A DNA stretch of 64,000 bases from Marinisporobacter balticus (GTDB lineage: Bacteria > Bacillota > Clostridia > Peptostreptococcales > Thermotaleaceae): contig NZ_SLWV01000012.1 in NCBI RefSeq assembly GCF_004345705.1, positions 1 through 64,000 of the forward strand, in the 5' to 3' direction. Below, piece after piece: positions 50,433 through 59,322 of this stretch (positions within the stretch are counted from its first letter, which is position 1; every line of letters begins with the position of its first letter). Below the pieces are notes generated by a model that saw nothing but the letters and a program-made list of their open reading frames with translations, ran no database searches and had not been told where the DNA came from. Made by a program: the position numbers and the translations under genes.

Positions 50433-51587
50433 TTAAAATTTTATTTTCTCAATTCGATCAAAAGCTTCCTTAAGCTTCTCTACAGCTACAGTACATGCGA
50501 TGCGCACATAGCCTTCCCCACTTTTTCCAAAGGCGCTCCCTGGAATCACCAAAACATGACCTTCTTCTAAAATTTTTCTACTTATTTCCATAGAACTTAA
50601 TCCTGTTCCTTTTATATTCACAAATAAATAAAAAGTTCCTTGTGGTGGCAAAACAGACATTTCGGGGATATTATTGATCCGCTCATACGCATAAAACATT
50701 CGTTTTTTATATTCTTCTACCATAGGAGGAAGGATACTTTCTCTCTTTTTTATTGCATGAATCGCAGCCCTTTGAGAAATGGACGGGGCAGAAAAACAAA
50801 TTCCTTCATTAATATTTCTAATACAATCAATAATAAAATTTGAAGCTAAAACATATCCTATACGCCATCCTGTCATAGCATAATCCTTTGAAAAACTCCC
50901 TAATGTAATGGTTCTTTCTTTCATCCCATCAAATGTAGTAATCGGTATAAAAGGTTCATGAAAACTAAATCCCCCATATACTTCATCTGCAATGACTATT
51001 AAATCATGTTCCTTGGCTACTTTTGCAATATCCTCTAAAGTTTCTTTGTTCAAACAAGCCCCTGTAGGGTTATTCGGTGTATTTACAATAATCGCTTTTG
51101 TTCTATTTGTAATACATGTTCTTAATCTTTCCACATCTATTTGAAAATGATCCTTCTCATACGTTTCTAAGATGACTGCTTTTCCTCTTGCTAATGTGAT
51201 TTGGTCATAATAAGGCACAAAATAGGGTGCTGGTACAATGACTTCATCCCCATCATCTAAAATTGCTTCTAACACTAAGTACATTCCGTGACAAGCGCCT
51301 ACCACCATCATCATTTCTCGATCACTTACTTCATAATCATATTGATTTTTATAAAAGTTAACAAGTTCTTTTCTTAGCTCTATATCTCCTAATGAATCTG
51401 CATATCTTGTATGTCCATTATGTGCATCTAAAGATGACGCATCAATCACATGTTTATCTGTAATATAATCTGGGTCTCCTAAACTTAAATTGATCAAATC
51501 ATCATATTTGTATGCAAGTTCAACAACCTCTGCCATAGGTGTTGCCCCACTATTCCAATATCTCTTTGAAAGAAATTTATGCTTCAT
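50433..51587 (-). CDS. class I aminotransferase
   Basis: This is a 384-residue fold-type I PLP aminotransferase of the aspartate/aromatic group. The PLP lysine lies in SFSKDYAMTGWRIGY (about 230-244); NTPNNPTGA, ADEVY and the C-terminal VRIACTVAVEKL with the carboxylate-binding Arg are present. The donor and acceptor cannot be fixed from sequence. It lies 181 nt after the ABC ATPase in the same direction, which suggests a link to the imported amino or hydroxy acid. The ribosome-binding site is poor (GCGGGTG). Confidence 0.9.
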   Translation of the reverse strand: MKHKFLSKRYWNSGATPMAEVVELAYKYDDLINLSLGDPDYITDKHVIDASSLDAHNGHTRYADSLGDIELRKELVNFYKNQYDYEVSDREMMMVVGACHGMYLVLEAILDDGDEVIVPAPYFVPYYDQITLARGKAVILETYEKDHFQIDVERLRTCITNRTKAIIVNTPNNPTGACLNKETLEDIAKVAKEHDLIVIADEVYGGFSFHEPFIPITTFDGMKERTITLGSFSKDYAMTGWRIGYVLASNFIIDCIRNINEGICFSAPSISQRAAIHAIKKRESILPPMVEEYKKRMFYAYERINNIPEMSVLPPQGTFYLFVNIKGTGLSSMEISRKILEEGHVLVIPGSAFGKSGEGYVRIACTVAVEKLKEAFDRIEKIKF

Positions 51588-51768
51588 ATTTACACCCGCT
51601 TTCTTTTTTATCCAATATTCTTTATTTTACTATAATGACCAAACACCTCTTATAAACTAAGTTGATTCTTTATTCATAAATTGAAAATTTTTGTATTTTC
51701 TATAAAAATATCCGTGTAAAATAGAAAATTTATCTATTTTCACGAATATTTTATATATCCTATTCTCT

Positions 51769-52497
51769 TTATAAAACCTTTGCTAAAAAATCCTTCGTTC
51801 TTGGGTGTTTTGGATTTTCAAACAATTCTCTCGGCGAAGCTTGTTCCACTACTTTCCCGTCATCCATAAAAAGAACCCTTGATCCTACTTCTTTTGCAAA
51901 TCCCATCTCATGCGTAACCACCACCATGGTCATGCCCTCATCCGCTAATTCTTTCATTACATCCAACACTTCTCCAACCATTTCTGGATCTAGTGCTGAA
52001 GTTGGCTCATCAAAAAGCATTACATCTGGTGACATAGCTAATGCTCTAGCAATAGCTATTCTTTGTTTCTGACCGCCTGATAACTGATTGGGATAGCTAT
52101 CTGCTTTATCTTCTAATCCAATTCTTTTCAGTAAACGAAATGCAATTTTCTCCGCTTCTGACTTTTCCATTTTCTTCACTTTTATAGGAGATAGGGTAAT
52201 ATTTTCTAGAACCGTCATATGTGGAAACAGATTAAACTGCTGAAATACCATCCCCATCTTTTCTCTTTGTTTATTGATATCATTCTTCGGATCTGTTATG
52301 GAAGCACCTTCAAAAATAATTTCCCCATTTGTAGGATGTTCCAAAAGATTTAAACATCTTAAAAATGTACTTTTACCAGATCCGCTTGGTCCGATTACAA
52401 CCACAACTTCTCCCTTTTTAATGTGTTCCTCAATGCCCTTTAATACATGTAATTGACCAAAACTTTTATTTAATTTATTTACGCGGATCACCAGCAC
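51769..52497 (-). CDS. amino acid ABC transporter ATPase (GlnQ type)
   Basis: This is a 242-residue ABC ATPase with Walker A GPSGSGKST (about 36-44), the Q-loop QQFNLFPHMTV, signature LSGGQKQR, Walker B VMLFDEPTSALDPE and the H-loop histidine. The polar amino acid (GlnQ/HisP) subtype is clear. The start GTG overlaps the permease gene by 23 nt with AGGAGG inside it, so the two are translated together. It powers uptake of the substrate caught by the binding protein at 54728-55549. Confidence 0.94.
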   Translation of the reverse strand: MLVIRVNKLNKSFGQLHVLKGIEEHIKKGEVVVVIGPSGSGKSTFLRCLNLLEHPTNGEIIFEGASITDPKNDINKQREKMGMVFQQFNLFPHMTVLENITLSPIKVKKMEKSEAEKIAFRLLKRIGLEDKADSYPNQLSGGQKQRIAIARALAMSPDVMLFDEPTSALDPEMVGEVLDVMKELADEGMTMVVVTHEMGFAKEVGSRVLFMDDGKVVEQASPRELFENPKHPRTKDFLAKVL

Positions 52498-53137
52498 TCA
52501 ACCTCCTTTCAAGGTTCCCTACTAATTTTGAAAGGGTAAATGTAATAGAAAAATAAATAACTGCTGCAATCAATAGTGGCGCAAACGGCTTATAAGATAT
52601 CCCTCGTACCGTATCCGCTTTGTACATCAAATCATGTATTCCAATAACAGAAACAATTGCTGATTCCTTCACAAGAACAATAAATTCATTTCCAAGAGCT
52701 GGCAATATGTTTTTAAATGCTTGTGGAATAATAATATATCGCATCGTCACACTGTGTGTCATCCCTAAAGATCTTGCAGCTTCCATTTGCCCTTTATCAA
52801 TAGATTGAATCCCTGCTCGTATAATTTCTGCTACATAAGCTGCGCTATTTAATGACACCGCGATAATGGCTAAAGATAAATCGGGGAATGCAATGCCTGT
52901 TGCTTTAGGTAGTCCAATATAAATAAGAAATAATTGTACTAAAAGTGGTGTTCCTCTTACTACCTCTATATACGCTGTTGCAGGCATTCTTATTAAAGGT
53001 TTTTCAGATAACTTCATTAAGGCTAAAAACACACCAATCACTACCCCAAAGATCACACCAAAAAATGAAAGAAAGAGGGTAATCCCTGTGCCGCTGATAA
53101 AAAATTTATAATATTTTGCTAAAAATTCTATGTCCAA
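52475..53137 (-). CDS. amino acid ABC transporter permease (HisM/GlnP type)
   Basis: This is a 220-residue permease with about five membrane helices and the EAA-loop motif EAARSLGMTHSVTMRYIIIPQAFKNILPALGNE that contacts the ATPase. It probably works as a homodimer since only one permease gene is present. TTG at 53137 is the preferred start, with AGGAGG 8-9 nt upstream; the GTG at 53146 is too close to that site. It follows the larA-like gene by 177 nt and overlaps the ATPase gene. Confidence 0.93.
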   Translation of the reverse strand: MDIEFLAKYYKFFISGTGITLFLSFFGVIFGVVIGVFLALMKLSEKPLIRMPATAYIEVVRGTPLLVQLFLIYIGLPKATGIAFPDLSLAIIAVSLNSAAYVAEIIRAGIQSIDKGQMEAARSLGMTHSVTMRYIIIPQAFKNILPALGNEFIVLVKESAIVSVIGIHDLMYKADTVRGISYKPFAPLLIAAVIYFSITFTLSKLVGNLERRLSAGDPRK

Positions 53138-53172
53138 TACGAACACCTCCTAATATAACAATGAATAATTTA

Positions 53173-53200
53173 GGCAAAAGGTATATACTCTCCTTTTGCC
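53173..53200. other. hairpin between larA-like and permease genes
   Basis: A nine-base-pair stem (53173-53181 with 53192-53200) lies 36 nt before the permease start. There is no T-run on the minus strand, so it may be an mRNA-stability or processing element. Confidence 0.45.
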
Positions 53201-53314
53201 ATTTTTACATACTTTATGAATTTCTAATCATCTATCAACCTATTGTAGCATTATACAATATTTTTTATAATTATTCAAGCATATATTGAAAAACACTTTT
53301 GTTTTTTCATACTT

Positions 53315-54604
53315 CTATTGTTTATATTTGGGTAAAGTATTTGCTCCATAAGGTATAAAATATGCTTTTAAATTTTCTCCTTTTTCTTTATAAACCCTTG
53401 TTAAAGCTTCTTCTACTGTTTTTACTACTTGTATATGAATCTTTTTCATTAAATCTGGATCTAAATCAGATACAAATATAATTTGAAATCTTTTTGCAGT
53501 TTGGGCCATATCATAACCAATATATTTAGCAACGCTAAATTCTTCCCTTACTGCACATTCTCTTTCTACATTGTTCTCATAATCCTCAATAATCTGTCGT
53601 ACATCCTCATTTCCAACACCTTCAATACATTCACTTAATATAATAATGTTTCCTCCATTTTTTACAGCTTCTTTTGCATTGCTTAATGTTTTAGTCGCTT
53701 GATATAAGTTGATATCTTTCGGGTATCCTCCTGCTGATGCAATTACTAAATCAGCTTTTTCTTTAATCGATACACCATCCATTTGCTCAACCATTTTTTG
53801 TCCCATCTCATGGGCTTTAATATAACCACCTGCCACAGCTTTTATAATATGCCCATCTCCATCAATAATCACATTAAAAAGAAAAGATGGTTTTAAAAAA
53901 TTTGTAGCCTCTATCATATCCAAATGTATAGGATTTGTTTTTACATTGCCACACCGAACAGATGGATTAGAACCACCTCCAACTTTTTCATTGAGCGCTA
54001 ATGCATGATTTGCCATGATGGATTCATAGCATGCGATTCCTGGTAAGATCGATTTTCTCCCACCTCCAAAACCTGCTAAATCATGAAATACGATCGCACC
54101 TGTTAGTAATACATGATCTGCTTCTACTGCTAATTTATTTAATCTTACAGGTGTTCCAAAGCTTGTTTTTCCTAAAAATACAAGTTGTTCCTGATCTAAG
54201 GCATTATGATCAATCACTTCAAACCTTTGTGCTAATTTCTCCCCAAGTAAAATTCTATGTTCCTCTTTTGTTTGTTTTCTATGGGACCCCGTAGCACAAA
54301 GAAATATGATATCTCGATCTTCTATCCCAGCCTCATTTAATTCATCTACAATAAAAGCAAGGTAAAAATTCATTTTCTGCCACGCTCTTGTAATATCTGA
54401 AATGACAATACAAATTTTTTCCCCTTTCTGAACTATTTCTCCTAAAGGGTTACTTCCTATCGGATTTTTCAGTGCATCTATTACTACTTCTTCTTCCGTT
54501 TTATGGCTACAGGTTTTATTACTCTCTATCACACCTAGTAAGTTATCCATACGTATAGAAACATCTATTGTAGTATTTCCGTACTTCATATTTACCCTTT
54601 TCAT
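53315..54604 (-). CDS. larA: LarA-family nickel-pincer racemase/epimerase homologue
   Basis: This is a 429-residue LarA-superfamily enzyme. Residues matching those of lactate racemase are all in place: Arg73 (SDITRAW), His108 (ATGSHR), His174 (VFHDLAG), Lys184 (GGGRKSI, the cofactor-attaching lysine), His200 and Lys296. It should therefore use the nickel-pincer nucleotide and racemise a 2-hydroxy acid. LarA homologues have varied substrates, so lactate is not certain. It lies between a binding-protein gene and its permease/ATPase genes. larB, larC and larE are not in the window. GAGGG precedes the ATG. Confidence 0.88.
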   Translation of the reverse strand: MKRVNMKYGNTTIDVSIRMDNLLGVIESNKTCSHKTEEEVVIDALKNPIGSNPLGEIVQKGEKICIVISDITRAWQKMNFYLAFIVDELNEAGIEDRDIIFLCATGSHRKQTKEEHRILLGEKLAQRFEVIDHNALDQEQLVFLGKTSFGTPVRLNKLAVEADHVLLTGAIVFHDLAGFGGGRKSILPGIACYESIMANHALALNEKVGGGSNPSVRCGNVKTNPIHLDMIEATNFLKPSFLFNVIIDGDGHIIKAVAGGYIKAHEMGQKMVEQMDGVSIKEKADLVIASAGGYPKDINLYQATKTLSNAKEAVKNGGNIIILSECIEGVGNEDVRQIIEDYENNVERECAVREEFSVAKYIGYDMAQTAKRFQIIFVSDLDPDLMKKIHIQVVKTVEEALTRVYKEKGENLKAYFIPYGANTLPKYKQ

Positions 54605-54683
54605 ACACTTTCCCTCTTTCTATATAACATATACGCACTGCATTTTTCCATAATCTTAGTTAATAAAAGGATAAGATACAGAA

Positions 54684-54708
54684 AAGACTCGATTAATTCG
54701 AGTCTTTA
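54684..54708 (-). terminator. partial terminator after the binding-protein gene
   Basis: A ten-base-pair stem (54684-54693 with 54699-54708) has only a short T-run (TTTTC) on the minus strand. Partial read-through would give more binding protein than LarA and transporter, a common arrangement. Confidence 0.6.
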
Positions 54709-54727
54709 TTTTATATGTTCTTCATTT

Positions 54728-55549
54728 TTACTCTTGCTCTGTTAATGCAGTTGCATCACTAATAAATTGATTAATTTTATCTTCTTTCATTAACTTGTCT
54801 AATGTATTATTAATGGCTTCTACTAACTCTTCATTTCCTTTATTTACCGCTGTAGCAATACCTTCTTCCGTTCCAAAAGATATTTCTGGTACATAAAGAT
54901 CTGGATTACTCTTTGCATATGCACTTGCTACAGGATTTACTAATACAATAGCATCCACTTTATCATTTGTTAAATCTAATACTAAATCAGTAATTTTACT
55001 AATTAATTTTACTTCTGCACCTTCAATACTGTTTGCAATATCTTCTTGAATTGTTGATTTTTGCGCGCCTACCTTAGCCCCTTTAAAATCTTCTTTTGTT
55101 TTGAATTTGTCCTTATCTTCAGCTCTTATTAAAATACTTTGTTCTGCAGTATAATATTGTTTTGAAAAATCTACACTTTTTGCTCTTTCCTCAGTCGGTA
55201 CCATCCCTGCAACAATAATATCAATTTTGTCTGCTACTAAAGCAGCTAACAATCCATCGAATTTCATATCTTTAACTTCAAGTTCAACCCCTAGATCTTT
55301 TGCAATTTCTTTGGCAATTTCAATATCAAATCCTACGATTGTATCTTCTCCATCAATTTCTTTGTGAAATTCATAAGGTGGGTAATCTGCTGCTGTACCC
55401 AATACAAGTTTTCCTGCTTTTTTAATTTCATCTATTTTTGTTACTGGCGCATCTGCACTACTTTCTTCTTTTGCACATCCCGAAAATGCAAATACCATAC
55501 AAAGCATAAGTAAAACTGCTACTATTTTTTTACTCGTTTTCTTAAACAT
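54728..55549 (-). CDS. amino acid ABC transporter substrate-binding lipoprotein
   Basis: This is a 273-residue family 3 solute-binding protein. A lipoprotein signal with lipobox FSGC places lipid on Cys25. The mature part shows the family pattern (LVLGTAADYPPYEFH, VGFDIEIAKEIAKDLGVELEVKDMKFDGLLAAL, DFSKQYYTAEQSILI). Ligands of this family are polar or other amino acids. It heads the larA-permease-ATPase-aminotransferase run on the same strand, so its ligand may be linked to the LarA substrate. AAGGGGG precedes the ATG. Confidence 0.93.
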   Translation of the reverse strand: MFKKTSKKIVAVLLMLCMVFAFSGCAKEESSADAPVTKIDEIKKAGKLVLGTAADYPPYEFHKEIDGEDTIVGFDIEIAKEIAKDLGVELEVKDMKFDGLLAALVADKIDIIVAGMVPTEERAKSVDFSKQYYTAEQSILIRAEDKDKFKTKEDFKGAKVGAQKSTIQEDIANSIEGAEVKLISKITDLVLDLTNDKVDAIVLVNPVASAYAKSNPDLYVPEISFGTEEGIATAVNKGNEELVEAINNTLDKLMKEDKINQFISDATALTEQE

Positions 55550-55707
55550 ATTTATTTCCCCCTTGGAAGTTTAATTTTTCTTTATCTTTCGTAATATTAT
55601 ACAACTTATCTAATATTTATGCAAGTTTATTTTTATAATTTCTTTGATTATTTTTTTATGTTTATTATTCGAAAGTTTTTTTTATAATATAGATTCCTTT
55701 TCGTGTA

Positions 55708-55736
55708 TTACCAAAATATACAAAATGTGTTAGAAT
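55708..55736 (+). promoter_or_regulatory. promoter of the MoxR-DUF58 cluster
   Basis: TTACCA (55708-55713), a 17-bp spacer and TAGAAT (55731-55736) lie about 20 nt before the AGGAGGGG site of the first gene. Confidence 0.55.
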
Positions 55737-55762
55737 TATATAAAAAGATAAGGAGGGGAATC

Positions 55763-56734
55763 ATGAAAGAATGGTTTAATGAAAAAATAACAAATGCAAG
55801 GGTATTAGATTTATCTATAGAGGTATATCGAAAGAAATTGAAAAGCTTGATAGGCTATCAATTACTATTTGCGCTTACATCCATCTTAATTGTGGGAGCA
55901 GGAGGTTTAGTATTATTTCCTATGCTGAGTTTATTTAAAATCAATGGAACCTTTGGATTTATTTGTTTTCTTACAATTATGTTCATAGGAATGACTACCT
56001 TTATATGTATGAGCAAAGCAGGCATTTTTCATATGGTCTATAGCTATGTAAATGACGACGATCTAAGTGCTTCTGATGCACTCGGAAAGGCTTTTTCAAG
56101 TTTTGGCCCCTCCATCAGATTAGCTACTGCATTGGGTGTCTGTTTGTTACCTATTATGATCATTATGAGCACTATGGGCGTTACAGCCGCTAATTTTACA
56201 ATTTTAACGAATAAGCTCAATTCATTAACTTTCTTTGGGATTATGATGCGTCTATTCCTTTATTCTTTGATCGGTGCTGTCATCGGAAGTTATTTATTCT
56301 ATTCCCTACACATTGCCATATTTGATAAAGGTAAGGGTTTTGAATCGATTAAGAAGAGTATCCAATTTGCAAAAGACGAAGTACTAAAAAATGCTTTTCG
56401 CGTACTGAGTATTATGCTATTTGATTGGGGGGTCAAATTATCCATTTATTCAGCCATTGGTGCAATTTCAACATTATTATATTTTTTACTTGGCAAAATA
56501 GATGTGGGGGGCTCTATTGTATCACAGATGATTACTTATAGTACCCTAGCACAACCTGTTGTAAACTTCATATTATTAATATTTTTAACGCCCATCGCAC
56601 CCATCATGTGGACCCTTTATTATGTGAATATGAAATATAAAAAAGAAGGATTTAAAATCAGTAATATGCTTAATGCACTCAATCAACAGCAAACTGTACC
56701 CGCTATGCAGTCTGTAGATTTAAACAAAGAATAA
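55763..56734 (+). CDS. multi-pass membrane protein of the MoxR-DUF58 cluster
   Basis: This is a 323-residue protein with about six hydrophobic segments (roughly 35-60, 70-90, 115-145, 165-190, 220-250, 270-300) and a short polar tail. No named family is recognised; the position resembles that of glycerophosphoryl-diester-phosphodiesterase-type or DUF975-like membrane proteins that often head such clusters. The ATG at 55763 with AGGAGGGG upstream is clearly the start. It precedes the DUF4129 gene by 13 nt. Confidence 0.8.
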   Translation: MKEWFNEKITNARVLDLSIEVYRKKLKSLIGYQLLFALTSILIVGAGGLVLFPMLSLFKINGTFGFICFLTIMFIGMTTFICMSKAGIFHMVYSYVNDDDLSASDALGKAFSSFGPSIRLATALGVCLLPIMIIMSTMGVTAANFTILTNKLNSLTFFGIMMRLFLYSLIGAVIGSYLFYSLHIAIFDKGKGFESIKKSIQFAKDEVLKNAFRVLSIMLFDWGVKLSIYSAIGAISTLLYFLLGKIDVGGSIVSQMITYSTLAQPVVNFILLIFLTPIAPIMWTLYYVNMKYKKEGFKISNMLNALNQQQTVPAMQSVDLNKE

Positions 56735-56747
56735 AGGAGTAATAGAA

Positions 56748-57383
56748 GTGAGACTACCAAAGGGAACCTTTGATGGAACCATCAACCAAATTATAGACAG
56801 TGCCAAGTATCTACATTTAAAAGGAAATAAAAATCTCTTTCAGATATTTTTAGAAAAACTATCGAATCTTTTAAATAAGCCATTTACGAAAGAAACTAGC
56901 CATTCTACATTCAGTACAAATACAACGCAAAATACTTTTATACTGCTTTTGATTTTATCACTGGCTGCACTCATTTTTTATTTAATGAAACAAAATAGTC
57001 ATGGATCTATTATGCATTCTAAGATTATTTATGGCGAAACCATCGATGAAGAAACCACTTATGATGGCTTATATAAAAAAGCCATCCAGTGTGAAGAAGA
57101 AAAAAACTATAAAGATGCAGTCCGACTTCATTTTATTAGTATCCTTATAGTTATGAATGAAAAATCTTTGTGCTTTTTAGATGATTCCAAAACAAATTAT
57201 GAAATGCTAAAGGTATTAAAGAATAAAAAATTTAAGGGTATGCATATTTTTAAAAGCATAGGCGACTATTTTCAGTATATTTGGTATGGAGATAAACAAA
57301 TCCATCAAGAACAATTTTCTTGCTATAAAGACCAAATCACCAACCTTGTTATGGAGGTTCATCATTATCATGAAAAAACGTAA
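56748..57383 (+). CDS. DUF4129 family membrane protein
   Basis: This is a 211-residue protein with one membrane helix (about 64-82, TFILLLILSLAALIFYLM) and a cytoplasmic C-terminal DUF4129-type domain (YKKAIQCEEEKNYKDAVRLHFISIL...). DUF4129 genes regularly accompany MoxR ATPase and DUF58 genes. The start is a GTG at 56748 with AAAGGAG upstream. It overlaps the next gene by 14 nt. Confidence 0.8.
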   Translation: MRLPKGTFDGTINQIIDSAKYLHLKGNKNLFQIFLEKLSNLLNKPFTKETSHSTFSTNTTQNTFILLLILSLAALIFYLMKQNSHGSIMHSKIIYGETIDEETTYDGLYKKAIQCEEEKNYKDAVRLHFISILIVMNEKSLCFLDDSKTNYEMLKVLKNKKFKGMHIFKSIGDYFQYIWYGDKQIHQEQFSCYKDQITNLVMEVHHYHEKT

Positions 57384-58383
57384 AATCATAGGAATTGTCG
57401 TTTTATTAATTATAACGCTCTACACAATAAATCGTTTTGATCTTATGGGACAAACCATCGGTAAGGCAAATAAAAGCAATGTATCTTTACCTCTAAACAC
57501 CGCAAAAGAAGGGGTATCTATTTATTATGATACATTAAAAACTTTAGGTTATCCTACAAGCATCGATGCATCTTCTTTTTCAGATTGGAATCCAGATAAT
57601 ATCTATATCATTACTGAGGATAAAAATCATATACCTTTTGAACTATCAGAAGCTGAAGCCTTTATCAAGAAAGGTGGGAAGCTCATCTATTTAACAGACC
57701 GTTATGATCAGTATACATATCCTAATCCTTTGGATCAATATCAGAAAAAAGCCTATGTATATACTTTGGGTCAAGGAAAACTACTCATTGGAGATATTCG
57801 CTTGATCACCAATGAAACCCTATTAAAAGATACGACAGGTGCCTATTTTATTTTAAAATATATAGAAGCCTTTAAAGGAAATATAGTTTTCAATGAATAC
57901 TACCGATTTGTAGAAGGGCAAACGCCTTCACTCTATCGCAATCTTCCTTTTTATGTAAAAATCCTATTCTTCCAGTTAATCTTTACACTATTCGGATGTA
58001 TGTTTTATTTAGGAAAGCGATTTGGAAAAGCTAAAAGAATTATCGATGAAATAGAAAGAGATGAAAATGAATATCTGTACGCTTCCGCTAACCTTTACGA
58101 AAAGGGTAGATGTATAGATACAGTATATCATGAATTTTATACTGCTTTTCAAAGAGAACTCCATCGCACTTTTAAAAGGATCATCCATCAAAATGAAGTG
58201 CTGCATTTATGGGAAAAACATCATATACCCTATAAAGAGAAAGCCGTAAGCGTATTTAATGTGCAAAGAGAAATAAATAATCAAAATTATTTTATGAATA
58301 ACATCAAAGATTTAGACGAATTGACACAAATGCTCGCAAAAAGGAGAGTGGCAGGTTGGAAGCGATTAAAACAAAGGAATTGA
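57370..58383 (+). CDS. DUF4350 family membrane protein
   Basis: This is a 337-residue protein. The N-terminal helix (5-20) is followed by an external DUF4350-type domain (about 40-200; SIYYDTLKTLGYPTS...), which resembles a ThuA/GATase-like fold, then a second helix (about 202-220) and a cytoplasmic tail. The ATG at 57370 lies within the end of the previous gene with GGAGG 12 nt upstream, suggesting coupling. It overlaps the MoxR gene by 28 nt. Role unknown, but co-inheritance with MoxR is characteristic. Confidence 0.78.
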   Translation: MKKRKIIGIVVLLIITLYTINRFDLMGQTIGKANKSNVSLPLNTAKEGVSIYYDTLKTLGYPTSIDASSFSDWNPDNIYIITEDKNHIPFELSEAEAFIKKGGKLIYLTDRYDQYTYPNPLDQYQKKAYVYTLGQGKLLIGDIRLITNETLLKDTTGAYFILKYIEAFKGNIVFNEYYRFVEGQTPSLYRNLPFYVKILFFQLIFTLFGCMFYLGKRFGKAKRIIDEIERDENEYLYASANLYEKGRCIDTVYHEFYTAFQRELHRTFKRIIHQNEVLHLWEKHHIPYKEKAVSVFNVQREINNQNYFMNNIKDLDELTQMLAKRRVAGWKRLKQRN

Positions 58384-59309
58384 TCTGGAATATAAAAAAT
58401 GAGCTGAGCAAGGTAATTGTCGAACAAAGTGAAGTGATAGATTTGATCCTCATATCCATCTTAACAAAAGGACATATATTGTTAGAGGGTGTCCCCGGTT
58501 TAGGAAAAACCCTCCTCATTAAATCCCTTGCGAAAACAATAGGCATAAATTTTAACAGAGTACAGTTTACATCCGATTTGATGCCATCAGACATTACAGG
58601 CGCAAGAATCTATAATACAAAGGAAAGAGAATTTGAGTTCATCAAAGGACCGATCTTTACAAATCTATTATTAGGAGACGAAATCAACAGAACACCACCC
58701 AAGACCCAAGCAGGATTACTAGAAACTATGGAAGAGGGAAGCGTAACCATCGATGGCATAGAATACAGACTTGAAGAACCTTTTATAGTTTTTGCTACAC
58801 AAAATCCAGTAGAATATGAAGGCACTTATCCACTGCCTGAAGCCCTATTAGACAGATTTTTAATGAAAATCTATATAGATTATCCTTCTATTGAAGGCGA
58901 AATAGCCGTGATCAAAAGATATCATGAAGGCTTTGATAAAACCCTTGAAAATGTAGAGATCAACGTAGTAGGAGATAGAGAGGATTTATTAGCTTGCCAA
59001 AGAGAAGTGAAAAACATAACCATTGACGATGCGTTGATTGCGTATATTGTACAAATCGTCAATAAAACGAGGGAACTATCCTTTGTAGAAATAGGCAGTA
59101 GCCCTAGAGGGTCTATTGCATTATTACAAGCATCGAAAGCTAATGCTGTATTGATGGAAAGAGATTTTGTCATTCCAGAAGATATCAAGAGAGTTGCTTA
59201 TCCAATCCTAAGACATCGTATCATTTTAAAGCCTGAAGCTTATGTGGAAGGCATCCAAACAGATGATGTCATTAACCAAATTTTATCTGATGTAAAAGTT
59301 CCCCGTTAA
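58356..59309 (+). CDS. MoxR family AAA+ ATPase
   Basis: This is a 317-residue MoxR-type AAA+ protein. Walker A GVPGLGKT is at 45-52, Walker B LLLGDEIN at 105-111, FATQNPVEYEGTYPLPEALLDRF is the sensor 1/arginine-finger region, and RHRIILKPEA lies near the end. MoxR ATPases act as chaperones that activate or assemble partner complexes, often with a VWA or DUF58 partner, here the next gene. The start is a TTG with AAAGGAG upstream inside the previous gene. Confidence 0.93.
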   Translation: MEAIKTKELIWNIKNELSKVIVEQSEVIDLILISILTKGHILLEGVPGLGKTLLIKSLAKTIGINFNRVQFTSDLMPSDITGARIYNTKEREFEFIKGPIFTNLLLGDEINRTPPKTQAGLLETMEEGSVTIDGIEYRLEEPFIVFATQNPVEYEGTYPLPEALLDRFLMKIYIDYPSIEGEIAVIKRYHEGFDKTLENVEINVVGDREDLLACQREVKNITIDDALIAYIVQIVNKTRELSFVEIGSSPRGSIALLQASKANAVLMERDFVIPEDIKRVAYPILRHRIILKPEAYVEGIQTDDVINQILSDVKVPR

Positions 59310-59322
59310 GGGTGGTGAAAAA

